Positions 18,249 to 29,681 of a DNA stretch of 64,000 bases are shown one piece after another. This DNA comes from Rothia mucilaginosa (GTDB lineage: Bacteria; Actinomycetota; Actinomycetes; Actinomycetales; Micrococcaceae), in contig NZ_AP014938.1 in the NCBI RefSeq assembly GCF_001548235.1, forward strand, positions 1,550,001 to 1,614,000, read 5' to 3'. A program made the translations under genes and the position numbers. Positions within the stretch are counted from its first letter, which is position 1, and every line of letters starts with the position of its first letter. Under the pieces are notes generated by a model, which was not told where the DNA came from, did no database searches, and worked only from the letters and a program-made list of their open reading frames with translations.

Positions 18249-19397
18249 CTAACGCAGCGCTCGCGCACGGGACTGCGCGGCAACATCCAGCGCCACCTCA
18301 CGCAGGGAGCCGGTCTTCTCAAAGACCGCACGCTGACGATCCGCGCCCGTACCCTCAGTGAGGATGCGGCGTACCTGCGCCAGCTCTACTTCGCAGTCAA
18401 GGTCGCGTGCCACCGGCTCCAGCTTGGGCAGAAGCAGCTCAAAATCTTCACGCAGGGTGCGCTGCACCGGCTCGTTAGAGACCACGATCTTAGCCTCCAG
18501 GCCGTAGCGGGCGACGCGCCACTTGTTCTCCTGCGCGTGCCAGGGGGCGAGCACCTCAATGTTTTCACCCGCCTCAATACGGCGAGAGAAGTACTCCACC
18601 AGGCACTGCGTGAACGCCACCAGCGCCGCAACATCCGGCAGGGAGGCGAGGCCATCGCAATAGCGCATCTCAATGGTGCCGTAACGCGGAACCGGGCGAA
18701 CATCCCAGCGGTCCTCGCTCGGGTCGTTAATCACGTCGGTCGCCACGAGCGAATCCAGGTAGTTGCTGTACTGCTCCCAGGTATCAAAGTGGAAGGGCAG
18801 ACCGTTCGTCGGAAGCTGCTGATAAAGCTGGGTGCGGTGCGAGGCGTAACCGGTGTCCACACCATCCCAGTAAGGGGAAGAGCACGAAAGCGCCAGCAGG
18901 TGCGGACCGTAGTTGGTCAGCGCGTCAATGAGCGGCAGAACCTTATCGCGGGAGTCAACGCCCACGTGCACGTGCACACCGTAAATGACCATGTGGCGGC
19001 CCCAATACTGGGCACGCTCGACCACACGCTGGTAGCGTTCCTTCGCCACGACCGGCTGGTTGGCCCAATGGGAGAAGGGGTGAGTGCCGGCGGGGTAGAA
19101 CTCAATGCCGAGCTCATCGGTAATTTCACGGATGATGTCGGTGAGCTCCTGCAGCTGACGGCACGCCTCAGCGACGGTGCGGCAGATGCCGGTCACCACC
19201 TCGATGGTGTTCTCCAGGAATTCGCCGGTTACGTGCGCCCGGTCGGAGGCGGGCTCGAGCAGTTCGGGGCGGCGCTCGCGCAGGATGGACAGCACCTCGC
19301 TGGCGCGCTGGGTCAGTTCGCCGCTTTCACGGTCGATAAGTGCAATCTCCCATTCCACGCCGAGAGTGGACTGCGGGGAGGAAGCAAAGTCGATCAT
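18249..19397 (-). CDS. YbdK-family carboxylate-amine ligase (glutamate--cysteine ligase type 2)
   Basis: GCS2-superfamily ATP-dependent ligase; family members show weak glutamate-cysteine ligase activity, but the true substrate in mycothiol-using bacteria is unclear. The 382 residues start at ATG 19397, with AGGAAAGG 4 nt upstream; 12 further upstream codons are open but lack a site. Motifs: LGVEWEIALID (first metal Glu), GEFLENTIEVVTG, PAGTHPFSHW, GVHVHVGV (metal His residues), YGTIEMRYCDG and EVLAPWHAQENKWRVARYGL. It is convergent with tsaD. Confidence 0.88.
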   Translation of the reverse strand: MIDFASSPQSTLGVEWEIALIDRESGELTQRASEVLSILRERRPELLEPASDRAHVTGEFLENTIEVVTGICRTVAEACRQLQELTDIIREITDELGIEFYPAGTHPFSHWANQPVVAKERYQRVVERAQYWGRHMVIYGVHVHVGVDSRDKVLPLIDALTNYGPHLLALSCSSPYWDGVDTGYASHRTQLYQQLPTNGLPFHFDTWEQYSNYLDSLVATDVINDPSEDRWDVRPVPRYGTIEMRYCDGLASLPDVAALVAFTQCLVEYFSRRIEAGENIEVLAPWHAQENKWRVARYGLEAKIVVSNEPVQRTLREDFELLLPKLEPVARDLDCEVELAQVRRILTEGTGADRQRAVFEKTGSLREVALDVAAQSRARALR

Positions 19398-19660
19398 ATT
19401 GCCTTTCCTGCGTCTGGAAATAGGGTCGTGCATGGTGCCGACTGTGGAAGTTATTATCGGTGGGTTCTACCCGGCTGCGCGCTAGCTGGTGAGAGTTGGC
19501 CCCGCGGGGGAATAGCTCTACTAGGTAGCGTGTCTTATCGGGCGCCGTATCTTTATCAGACACCGTATCTAGTGTACGGTCTTGCGGTGCCCGGTGCCCT
19601 GTCGAGTGCAGAATCCGGAACGGGAAACGTCACGAATCGTCATGAACGGTAACCCGTCCT

Positions 19661-19745
19661 CGGGGCGGAGTAGTCAGGGGCTGGGTAGCCCGGGGCTGGG
19701 CAGTCGGGGTTGAGTAGCCGGGGTTGGGTAGTTAGGGCTGGCGAG
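19661..19745. repeat. degenerate 14-15-bp tandem repeat next to the methyltransferase gene
   Basis: Five to six copies of a G-rich unit close to GGGGCTGGGTAGYC run up to the end of the minus-strand gene. Copies vary by 1-4 bases. G-runs of four recur every 14-15 bases on the plus strand. The rest of 19,434-19,660 shows no gene. Confidence 0.6.
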
Positions 19746-19746
19746 G

Positions 19747-21222
19747 CTAGAGCGGGCGCACATGCCAGCCGACGCGTCGTGAATCCCTGCCCGAACCGAT
19801 GCGGGTAAAGACCAGCGTTGCCGGACGGTACGAAGATTCCTGAACGCCCTCCTGCGCACCCGAAGAAGAATTAGCGTTCTTTTTCTGTTTCTTCTTGGAC
19901 GGCTTAGAACCCGCAGAACCCAGTAGACGCGCACGCAATTGCTCCGGAACAATATCCACGCCACGCTTCTTAATCGTCAGTGCCGTAAAGCCCTGCTCAC
20001 GCACCCAGCGCTTCAACTGCTTCTCCTGCAGGGGAATCTCCTCCAGCACCTCGTAGCAAGCAACCAGCGGATGCTCCACCGGCTCGGCAGAACACAGGTA
20101 TGCCAGGTGCTCATCCAATAGAAACGCGCCAATACTCTGCGCAAACTCAGCGACCAGATGCGAACGCACAATCGCCGGGGCAGGCTCCAGCAGGTAATCA
20201 CCGGGCTGCGGTAGGGACACCGGAACGTCAACGCTCTGCTCTGCCTCTTCCGCCGTCAAGGGGCTACGGAAGCTGACCGCCTCATACGGCGGCAGTAGGG
20301 CACTGGTTTCGGCAGAACCTTCGGCGGGGCCTTCGTTGCAGTCGGTCTCTTCGGCAGACACTTCACGCACAGAGGTTTCACGCACAGAGGTTGCCGTGCG
20401 AGCCACCCCCTCCTGAGCCAGCGCGTTAAACCAGAGCACCAACTCGGCGAGGGAACCCTCCGACTGAATCCACTCCGCCTCAACGCGCGGGTTGGGGTTC
20501 GCCTCCGAGGCAATATCTTCGGGTGAGGGGATGCCCTCATGCGGAAAACCGGGGCCCAACTTCACGCCCATCGGCACACCCGTACGCGCCAGATTCAGCA
20601 CGAATGAGAACGGGGGAGAGAACGCCTCCGGATCAAAAAGGCGCTCCGTCTGAGCCTTCTTCGCACCCCGCAACTCGCGGCGTGCCGGGTCCATCCACAC
20701 AATACCCACCGGTTCACCGGCGGCGTCCAGAAGTTCACCGTGCACGTAGTCGGTCACATCCCCCGAATACACGCGCGCCTGCGGGCAAAACTCAAGGTTC
20801 TTTGCCGCAAAAGAAGCCGTCAGCGGGTCCAGCTCCACCGCAACCACGGCACCGCGCTCTGCCGCATATACGGCAGAATCCGAGGCGATACCGCACCCCA
20901 AATCAGCCACCGTGCCGGCAACCGGGCGCAGACGCTGCGCGCGATAATGCGCAATCACCGGGCGGGTCGCCTGCTCCGCCGCCTCCTGAGTGAGCATGAG
21001 GGTGCGGGCGCGCTCGCCGAACTTGGCGCGCGCACGGGTGCGAGCCTGCGCCAGCGAAATAATCTGCGCAGACTCCTCGGGGCTGAAACCTCGCGAACGC
21101 AAAGAAGTAACGGCGCTGAGCGTATCCGAGCCCAGCGGGTAGAGCTCATCGGCTGCCGCGAGCGCTTCGGCGCTGAACGGAAGCTTAGGGGCGGGAGTAA
21201 AAGGGGATGCGGGAATAGGCAT
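19747..21222 (-). CDS. class I SAM-dependent methyltransferase with THUMP-like C-domain
   Basis: 491 residues. SAM-binding motif I is VADLGCGIASDSAVYAAERG, followed by VVAVELDPLTASFAAKN and the post-motif MDPARR. The C-terminal third (CYEVLEEIP, KRWVREQGFTALTIKKRGV, ending TRIGSGRDSRRVGWHVRPL) matches the THUMP-like module of actinobacterial methyltransferases of unknown substrate, possibly RNA. A 40-residue Ser/Thr/Glu-rich insert with a repeated TSVRE lies at about 305-345. The second ATG (21222) is preferred: TAAAAT on the minus strand (21230-21235) ends 7 nt before it and overlaps the first ATG at 21231. Confidence 0.85.
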   Translation of the reverse strand: MPIPASPFTPAPKLPFSAEALAAADELYPLGSDTLSAVTSLRSRGFSPEESAQIISLAQARTRARAKFGERARTLMLTQEAAEQATRPVIAHYRAQRLRPVAGTVADLGCGIASDSAVYAAERGAVVAVELDPLTASFAAKNLEFCPQARVYSGDVTDYVHGELLDAAGEPVGIVWMDPARRELRGAKKAQTERLFDPEAFSPPFSFVLNLARTGVPMGVKLGPGFPHEGIPSPEDIASEANPNPRVEAEWIQSEGSLAELVLWFNALAQEGVARTATSVRETSVREVSAEETDCNEGPAEGSAETSALLPPYEAVSFRSPLTAEEAEQSVDVPVSLPQPGDYLLEPAPAIVRSHLVAEFAQSIGAFLLDEHLAYLCSAEPVEHPLVACYEVLEEIPLQEKQLKRWVREQGFTALTIKKRGVDIVPEQLRARLLGSAGSKPSKKKQKKNANSSSGAQEGVQESSYRPATLVFTRIGSGRDSRRVGWHVRPL

Positions 21223-21332
21223 GCTCCTCATTTTACGGGGTGCCGATTTTGGCAGGTGGGAAGCCTGATCTGCTCGGCTTTTTGCTCAGCGTTCGCCTTG
21301 CGGTGAAACACCCCGGCGCAGGGGCGCTTTTC

Positions 21333-21361
21333 TTGACCGAAAGCACAGGTGAAACTAGAGT
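21333..21361 (+). promoter_or_regulatory. groES promoter
   Basis: TTGACC (21333-21338), a 17-nt spacer and TAGAGT (21356-21361). Predicted transcription start is near 21368, about 80 nt before the groES ATG. Confidence 0.65.
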
Positions 21362-21377
21362 TGAGGTAGCACTCGAG
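21355..21377 (+). promoter_or_regulatory. inverted repeat overlapping the groES -10 box, possible heat-shock operator
   Basis: CTAGAGT and ACTCGAG form a 6-of-7 inverted repeat with a 9-nt spacer, covering the -10 box and start site. The right part also contains GTAGCACTC (21366-21374), one base from the left half of CIRCE, but the matching right half is absent. HrcA- or HspR-type control is plausible but unproven. Confidence 0.35.
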
Positions 21378-21411
21378 ACAGACATCGGGCGCGCCACTGC
21401 GCCGCTGTCTC
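21375..21411 (+). other. 5'-UTR hairpin of groES mRNA
   Basis: GAGACAG (21375-21381) pairs with CTGTCTC (21405-21411), with a GC-rich inner helix GGCGC/GCGCC. It lies between the start site and the GGAGG of groES, so it could tune translation or stability. Confidence 0.4.
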
Positions 21412-21448
21412 GCATCAAACGTAAATCCACAACCCGGAGGAACCGATT

Positions 21449-21736
21449 ATGGCTATCAAGCCCCTGGAAGACCGCGTCGTTATCAAGATCGAGCAGGCTG
21501 AGCAGACCACCGCATCCGGTCTGGTTATCCCCGAAACTGCGAAGGAAAAGCCGCAGGAAGCACGCGTTGTCGCCGTTGGCCCGGGCCGCGTGGATGAGAA
21601 GGGCAACCGCATTCCCGTAGACATCAAGGAAGGCGACGTTGTCGTGTTCTCCCGCTACGGTGGCACCGAGGTTAAGTACCAGGGCGAAGAGTACCTGATT
21701 CTCTCCGCACGCGACGTTCTGGCAATCGTCGACTAA
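21449..21736 (+). CDS. groES: co-chaperonin GroES
   Basis: Ten-kilodalton lid of the GroEL folding chamber. The 95 residues have the family layout: [12 protein letters not shown], the mobile loop around [33 protein letters not shown]-type [17 protein letters not shown] and the [13 protein letters not shown] end. ATG at 21449 has GGAGG 8 nt upstream. groEL follows after 106 bp, with a hairpin between them. Confidence 0.97.
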   Translation: MAIKPLEDRVVIKIEQAEQTTASGLVIPETAKEKPQEARVVAVGPGRVDEKGNRIPVDIKEGDVVVFSRYGGTEVKYQGEEYLILSARDVLAIVD

Positions 21737-21747
21737 TACTTTCAGAT

Positions 21748-21786
21748 GCTCATGCGCCGTACCGCTCATCCGGTACGGCGCATGAG
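21748..21786 (+). other. groES-groEL intergenic hairpin
   Basis: Perfect 16-bp stem GCTCATGCGCCGTACC / GGTACGGCGCATGAGC with an 8-nt loop and no T-run behind it. Probably an attenuator or an mRNA processing/stability element rather than a full terminator. Confidence 0.5.
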
Positions 21787-21821
21787 CTATCATCTGCCCC
21801 TTAAAAATTTCCTTTCTGTGA

Positions 21822-23429
<1,608 letters not shown>

Positions 23430-23438
23430 ATAGCGTGT

Positions 23439-23482
23439 GTGCCCGGTGCCGCCACCTCCATCGTGGAGGCGGTACCGGGCAC
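23439..23482 (+). terminator. terminator of groEL
   Basis: Stem of about 20 bp (GTGCCCGGTGCCGCC..GGCGGTACCGGGCAC with inner CTCCA/TGGAG) and one G-T pair, 10 bp after the stop. Confidence 0.8.
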
Positions 23483-25256
<1,774 letters not shown>

Positions 25257-25309
25257 AACGCCTCACCAACGATGATTCGCCGCATGGTGTGCACACCGTG
25301 CGCCGTTGA

Positions 25310-25343
25310 GCCCGCCCCATACCCGTTCAGGTATTGGGCGGGC
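25310..25343 (+). terminator. terminator of guaB
   Basis: Stem GCCCGCCCCATACC / GGTATTGGGCGGGC with one mismatch and a 6-nt loop, 53 bp after the stop. Confidence 0.65.
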
Positions 25344-25401
25344 ATCGGCGCGAATAACGCCCAGCGGCACCCCTCAAACCGAATTCGAAAGGATTCACCC
25401 C

Positions 25402-26532
25402 ATGTCTGAAATTCAGATTGGCCTCTCCAAGAACGCCCGCCCCACCTACTCCCTGGACGATGTGGCGCTGATTCCCACCCGCCGTACCCGTGACCGTCGC
25501 GACGTTGACACCTCCTGGCAGATTGACGCGTTCAAGTTCGACACCCCCATCATTGGTGCGCCCATGGACTCGGTCATGTCCCCTGCGACCGCCATTGCAC
25601 TGGGTAAGCTGGGTGGCCTGGGCGTGCTGAACCTCGAGGGCCTGTGGACCCGCTACGAGGACCCGCAGCCGCTGCTCGATGAGATTGTTGAGCTGCCCGA
25701 GGCGGACCCCGCCTCCGCGACCACCCGCATGCAGCAGATCTACTCCGAGCCGATTAAGCCGGAACTGATTACTGCGCGTCTGGAAGAGATTCGTGACTCC
25801 GGAGTGGTTGTTGCCGGCTCCCTGAGCCCGCAGAACACCCAGGAGCACTACGAGACCGTGGTGAAGGCGGGCGTTGAGCTGTTCGTCATCCGCGGCGCAT
25901 CCGTCTCCGCTGAGCACATTTCTACCTCGCACGAGCCGCTGAACCTGAAGAAGTTCATCTACGAGCTCGACGTTCCGGTCATCGTCGGTGGCGTGGCTGG
26001 CTACTCGCAGGCTAAGCACCTGATGCGTACCGGTGCGGCCGGCGTGCTGGTGGGCTTCGGCGGCGGTTCCGCACAGACCACCCGCCAGGGCCTGGGCATC
26101 TCCGCACCGATGGCAACCGCTATCGCCGACGTGGCTGCGGCACGTTCGGACTACCTGGATGAGTCCGGCGGCCGCTACGTGCACGTGATTGCTGACGGCT
26201 CCCTGGGCCGCTCCGGCGACATGGTGAAGGCTCTCGCACTGGGCGCTGACGCTGTCATGCTGGGCGCTCCGCTGGCTCGCGCATCCGAGGCTCCCGGCCA
26301 GGGCTGGTACTGGGGCAACGAGGCGCACTCGCTGGACTTCCCGCGCGGCGTGCGCACCCCGCTGGGTGTTGTCGGCTCCCTGGAGGAAGTCCTGTACGGT
26401 CCTTCGCACCACGTGAACGGCACCAGCAATATTGTCGGTGCGCTCAAGCGCGCAATGGCTAACTGCGGTTACCTGGACCTGAAGAAGTTCCAGAAGGCGG
26501 ACCTGACCGTGGTCCCCGCGTACCGCGGCTAA
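25402..26532 (+). CDS. GuaB-related protein (GuaB3-type IMP dehydrogenase family)
   Basis: 376-residue IMPDH-barrel protein without the CBS pair, matching the actinobacterial GuaB3 subfamily. It keeps the N-terminal YSLDDVALIPTRRTRDRRDVD and MDSVMSPATAIALGKLGGLG. The usual CTT catalytic loop is replaced by VGFGGGSAQTTRQGLGISAP, with no cysteine at that point. Recent work on some GuaB3 proteins proposes GMP reductase activity, but that requires a loop Cys I do not see here, so the function is open. ATG at 25402 has AAAGGA 8 nt upstream. Confidence 0.88.
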   Translation: MSEIQIGLSKNARPTYSLDDVALIPTRRTRDRRDVDTSWQIDAFKFDTPIIGAPMDSVMSPATAIALGKLGGLGVLNLEGLWTRYEDPQPLLDEIVELPEADPASATTRMQQIYSEPIKPELITARLEEIRDSGVVVAGSLSPQNTQEHYETVVKAGVELFVIRGASVSAEHISTSHEPLNLKKFIYELDVPVIVGGVAGYSQAKHLMRTGAAGVLVGFGGGSAQTTRQGLGISAPMATAIADVAAARSDYLDESGGRYVHVIADGSLGRSGDMVKALALGADAVMLGAPLARASEAPGQGWYWGNEAHSLDFPRGVRTPLGVVGSLEEVLYGPSHHVNGTSNIVGALKRAMANCGYLDLKKFQKADLTVVPAYRG

Positions 26533-26547
26533 TGTAGCTTCATGAAT

Positions 26548-26599
26548 CACCGCCTGGCGGTTGGCAGGTTTTGATCTGCCGGTCGCCGGGCGGTGCTTT
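26548..26599 (+). terminator. terminator of the guaB-like gene
   Basis: CACCGCC...GGCGGTG base with an imperfect inner stem and CTTTCT after it. Confidence 0.65.
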
Positions 26600-26690
26600 C
26601 TATACGCACGCGCTACCCCCGTTAGGGCATGTAGCGGCACCCCGGGATGGGGGAGCAGCTACGCACCGTCGGCGGCGTACAGCGATAGCG

Positions 26691-26722
26691 TAAAATAGAT
26701 ATATCCCCGCGCAAGTGCGCGG
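26691..26722 (+). promoter_or_regulatory. guaA -10 box and leader hairpin
   Basis: TAAAAT at 26691-26696, then a short hairpin CCGCGCA-AG-TGCGCGG (26707-26722) in the roughly 50-nt leader. GAGG sits before the GTG start at 26752. Confidence 0.5.
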
Positions 26723-26751
26723 ATTAGTACCAACACGTTGAGGTAATTTTC

Positions 26752-28344
26752 GTGACCAACTCTGTGAACCTGGACCAGCTCGAAGAGCGTCCCGTCCTGG
26801 TGGTAGATTACGGTGCACAGTACGCGCAGCTCATCGCTCGTCGCGTGCGTGAAGCCGGCATCTACTCCGAAATCGTCCCCCACTCCATGAGCACCGAGAA
26901 GATGCTCGCCAAGAACCCGGCAGCTATTGTGCTCTCCGGTGGCCCCTCCTCGGTCTATGCCGATGGCGCCCCCAAGGGTGACAAGGCCCTGTTCGAAGCT
27001 GGCGTGCCGATCTTCGGTATCTGCTACGGCTTCCAGGTGATGGCCCAGACCCTCGGCGGCACCGTCGCCCAGACCGGTCTGCGCGAATACGGCGCAACCG
27101 ACGCTGTGGTCTGCGCTGAGAACTCCTCCTTCCTCACCGGCACCCCCACCACCCAGAACGTGTGGATGTCTCACGGTGACTCCGTGACCGAAGCCCCCGA
27201 AGGCTTCGAGGTGCTGGCAAAGACCCCCGGCGCATCCGTGGCAGCATTCGTGGACGAGTCCCGCAAGCTCGGCGGCGTGCAGTGGCACCCCGAGGTGAAG
27301 CACTCCGACTACGGCCAGGTCGCCCTGGAGAACTTCCTCTACAATGTGGCAGGCCTGAAGCCCACCTGGTCCACCAACAACATCATCGAAGAGCAGGTCG
27401 CAAAGATTCGCGAGCAGGTCGGTAACGACCGCGTTATCTGCGCGCTCTCCGGCGGCGTTGACTCCTCCGTGGCAGCAGCACTCGTGCACAAGGCTGTTGG
27501 CGACCAGCTCACCTGCTTCTTCATCGACCACGGTCTGCTCCGTGAAGGCGAGCGTGAACAGGTCGAGCAGGACTACGCAGCATCCATGGGTATCAAGGTC
27601 ATCACCATCGACGAGTCGGAGCGTTTCCTCTCCGCGCTCGAGGGCGTGACCGAGCCCGAGGCAAAGCGTAAGGCTATCGGCCGCGAGTTCATCCGCTCCT
27701 TCGAAGAGGCACAGCGCAAGCTGATTGCTGAAGCAGGCGAAGAGGGCGCAGACATCAAGTTCCTGGTCCAGGGCACCCTGTACCCGGACGTTGTCGAGTC
27801 CGGCGGCGGCGACGGCACCGCAAACATTAAGAGCCACCACAACGTGGGCGGCCTTCCCGACGACCTGACCTTCGAACTGGTTGAGCCGCTGCGCACCCTG
27901 TTCAAGGACGAGGTCCGCGCTATCGGTCGTGAGCTCGGCGTTCCCGAGAAGATCGTGGCACGTCAGCCGTTCCCCGGCCCCGGCCTGGGCATCCGCATTG
28001 TCGGCGAGGTTAACCGTGAGAACCTGGACACCCTGCGTGCCGCTGACGCTATCGTGCGTGAAGAGCTGACCGCAGCAGGTCAGGACGAGCACATCTGGCA
28101 GTGCCCCGTGGTTCTGCTGGCTGGCGTTCGTTCCGTGGGCGTTCAGGGTGACGGCCGTACTTACGGCCACCCGATCGTTCTGCGTCCGGTCTCTTCGGAA
28201 GACGCAATGACCGCTGACTGGTCGCGCCTGCCGTACGACCTGCTGGCTAAGATTTCGAACCGTATTACGAACGAGGTCAAGGACGTTAACCGAGTGGTGC
28301 TGGACGTTACCTCCAAGCCCCCGGGAACCATTGAGTGGGAGTAA
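26752..28344 (+). CDS. guaA: GMP synthase (glutamine-hydrolysing)
   Basis: Aminates XMP to GMP using glutamine-derived ammonia and ATP. The 530 residues comprise: class I amidotransferase (about 15-205) with GGPSSVY, the nucleophile Cys in [11 protein letters not shown] and the WHPEV His; an ATP-pyrophosphatase domain with the P-loop [12 protein letters not shown]; and a dimerisation domain with [16 protein letters not shown] ending KPPGTIEWE. The start is GTG 26752, with GAGG 8-11 nt before it. Confidence 0.97.
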   Translation: MTNSVNLDQLEERPVLVVDYGAQYAQLIARRVREAGIYSEIVPHSMSTEKMLAKNPAAIVLSGGPSSVYADGAPKGDKALFEAGVPIFGICYGFQVMAQTLGGTVAQTGLREYGATDAVVCAENSSFLTGTPTTQNVWMSHGDSVTEAPEGFEVLAKTPGASVAAFVDESRKLGGVQWHPEVKHSDYGQVALENFLYNVAGLKPTWSTNNIIEEQVAKIREQVGNDRVICALSGGVDSSVAAALVHKAVGDQLTCFFIDHGLLREGEREQVEQDYAASMGIKVITIDESERFLSALEGVTEPEAKRKAIGREFIRSFEEAQRKLIAEAGEEGADIKFLVQGTLYPDVVESGGGDGTANIKSHHNVGGLPDDLTFELVEPLRTLFKDEVRAIGRELGVPEKIVARQPFPGPGLGIRIVGEVNRENLDTLRAADAIVREELTAAGQDEHIWQCPVVLLAGVRSVGVQGDGRTYGHPIVLRPVSSEDAMTADWSRLPYDLLAKISNRITNEVKDVNRVVLDVTSKPPGTIEWE

Positions 28345-28385
28345 TCCCGCTTTGGGCTACCTAGCTTTGTAGCTGGGAGCCTGTG

Positions 28386-28434
28386 AAGGAGCCGCCCGGT
28401 GCATCCGATTGTGGATGCGCCGGGCGGCTCCTTT
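28386..28434 (+). terminator. terminator of guaA
   Basis: Perfect 21-bp stem (28386-28406 with 28413-28433) and a T-run. The inner arms GCCGCCCGGTGCATCC / GGATGCGCCGGGCGGC recur exactly at 28719-28757. Confidence 0.9.
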
Positions 28435-28448
28435 TGTGAGTACGTACG

Positions 28449-28479
28449 TTGCAGATGCCAGGGATGAACGAAATATAAT
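28449..28479 (+). promoter_or_regulatory. promoter of the 53-codon gene
   Basis: TTGCAG (28449-28454) and a perfect TATAAT (28474-28479), spacer 19 nt. It lies right after the guaA terminator. Confidence 0.6.
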
Positions 28480-28545
28480 GTGCTTATGCATGCTTCGTCT
28501 GACATGCGCAGAGCACTAACCTAATGGCATAAGGAGGGGCTAAAG

Positions 28546-28707
28546 GTGTTAAAAGCTGATAACGAGCACGATCAAAAGCAAGAGCGTGAATCCTCCGTCT
28601 ATGAGTTTTTCGTCAGTTTTCCTGCCCTTACAGATGACGCAAACTGTTCTGAAGAAATCCCCCTGGCGGAACGTTCTGCCTCGCAGCGCCCTATCCCAGA
28701 CTTTTAG
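28546..28707 (+). CDS. small acidic protein of unknown function (53 aa)
   Basis: I do not recognise it. GTG 28546 to TAG 28705-28707 encodes 53 residues, beginning VLKADNEHDQKQERESSVYE and ending SASQRPIPDF, with 12 Asp/Glu against 5 Lys/Arg, one Cys, no membrane segment and no signal. Gene signals are unusually complete: a consensus -10 66 nt upstream, an AAGGAGG ribosome site (28531-28537) spaced 8 nt, and its own strong terminator 10 bp after the stop. It is isolated between guaA and a minus-strand membrane gene. The alternative is an sRNA of about 270 nt using the same promoter and terminator. Confidence 0.6.
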   Translation: MLKADNEHDQKQERESSVYEFFVSFPALTDDANCSEEIPLAERSASQRPIPDF

Positions 28708-28716
28708 CTTAGAAGT

Positions 28717-28759
28717 AAGCCGCCCGGTGCATCCTGTTTGTGGATGCGCCGGGCGGCTT
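28717..28759 (+). terminator. terminator of the 53-codon gene
   Basis: Perfect 18-bp stem (28717-28734 with 28742-28759), then CTTG. The arms are identical to those of the guaA terminator 328 bp upstream; only the loops differ (6 and 7 nt). Confidence 0.85.
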
Positions 28760-28913
28760 CTTGTATCAAGTCGTGTAGAAAAGGGGAGAAGCGTTTTGGG
28801 ATGTATTAAAAAATCCTCATTTATTTTTTAAACGCGGGGTCTAAATAAAAGAAATGCATTCCGAAAATACCGAAAAAAACACGCCGAAAAACTACACCCA
28901 GATATAAACCTTT

Positions 28914-29387
28914 TTAGTGTGGGTGATGCGGGTGACGAATCGAATCACGCCAATGAGCGCTCGAACCCAACCCAAAATGCAGAGCAAAAAACGTACCAAA
29001 ACAGCAGAAACCAAAAGCGCATGCCATATACACGCCGTAGGTCAGCATCATGAACTCAGAATCGTGACTCACTCCCGACGCGACATTCAACACCAATGAG
29101 ACGCCCAGAATGACAAGCCACACAGCGCTCGCAGCCGCAATCAGCCACGAGATAACACTCAACACTGGGTGAGGCACCCTAAAGGTCTGCTCAGGGCTCT
29201 CCGAGGCGGGTACAGTGGCTACAGAAGCTGTAGCAGGGGTAGTAAGCAGAGCAGAAGAGCGCCGCGGAATATGCGCATCAGCATGCTGGCTAGAAGCCTG
29301 CGCAGGACGCTTTGCAGATTGCTGGGGGACGCCACCGGATTCGGGAGGGGAAGAATGATACGGTTGCTGCATTGCGGGCTCCTGCAT
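28914..29387 (-). CDS. small two-TM membrane protein, unknown function
   Basis: 157 residues, not recognised. The first 65 or so residues are Pro/Ser/Gln-rich and disordered, with a double arginine (HIPRRSSALL). Two hydrophobic helices follow (SVISWLIAAASAVWLVILGV and MLTYGVYMACAFGFCCFG), and the tail is His-rich (RHPHHPH). Met6 at 29372 has a GGAG 6 nt upstream and may be the real start. The gene sits in AT-rich DNA and is divergent from the AEC transporter, across an inverted repeat. Confidence 0.65.
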   Translation of the reverse strand: MQEPAMQQPYHSSPPESGGVPQQSAKRPAQASSQHADAHIPRRSSALLTTPATASVATVPASESPEQTFRVPHPVLSVISWLIAAASAVWLVILGVSLVLNVASGVSHDSEFMMLTYGVYMACAFGFCCFGTFFALHFGLGSSAHWRDSIRHPHHPH

Positions 29388-29472
29388 ATTGAGTCTTACG
29401 GGAGAAGAAACAGCCTAGTTCCTCATCTCGTAAGAAATGAGTGTCTGTGATAGAACGAAAGAATGTGGTGGA

Positions 29473-29493
29473 AAATATATTCTCTCTATATTT
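29473..29493. promoter_or_regulatory. AT-rich inverted repeat in a divergent promoter region
   Basis: AAATATA (29473-29479), a 7-nt spacer and TATATTT (29487-29493), a perfect palindrome between divergent genes. It could bind a regulator of either gene. The region 29388-29681 otherwise shows no gene. Confidence 0.35.
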
Positions 29494-29681
29494 CAAGATT
29501 AGAAGCGAACCGTATAAAAAACGAGAGCATCAGCGAATAAGATGCAATATGACGCGAAAATTTCGAAAAGTACAACGAAAAATCAATAAGCCTCAACCTG
29601 AAGGTTCAGTGTAGGGTTATTAGACAGGGACCTTAGCCGTAAAACAACGGCACATACACAGCAACAGCGAAAGGAACGAGC

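Noticed and set aside
28586..28831. 81-codon frame overlapping the 53-codon gene
   Set aside because: It reads through the strong terminator hairpin, lacks a ribosome site and is in another frame from the well-signalled small gene.
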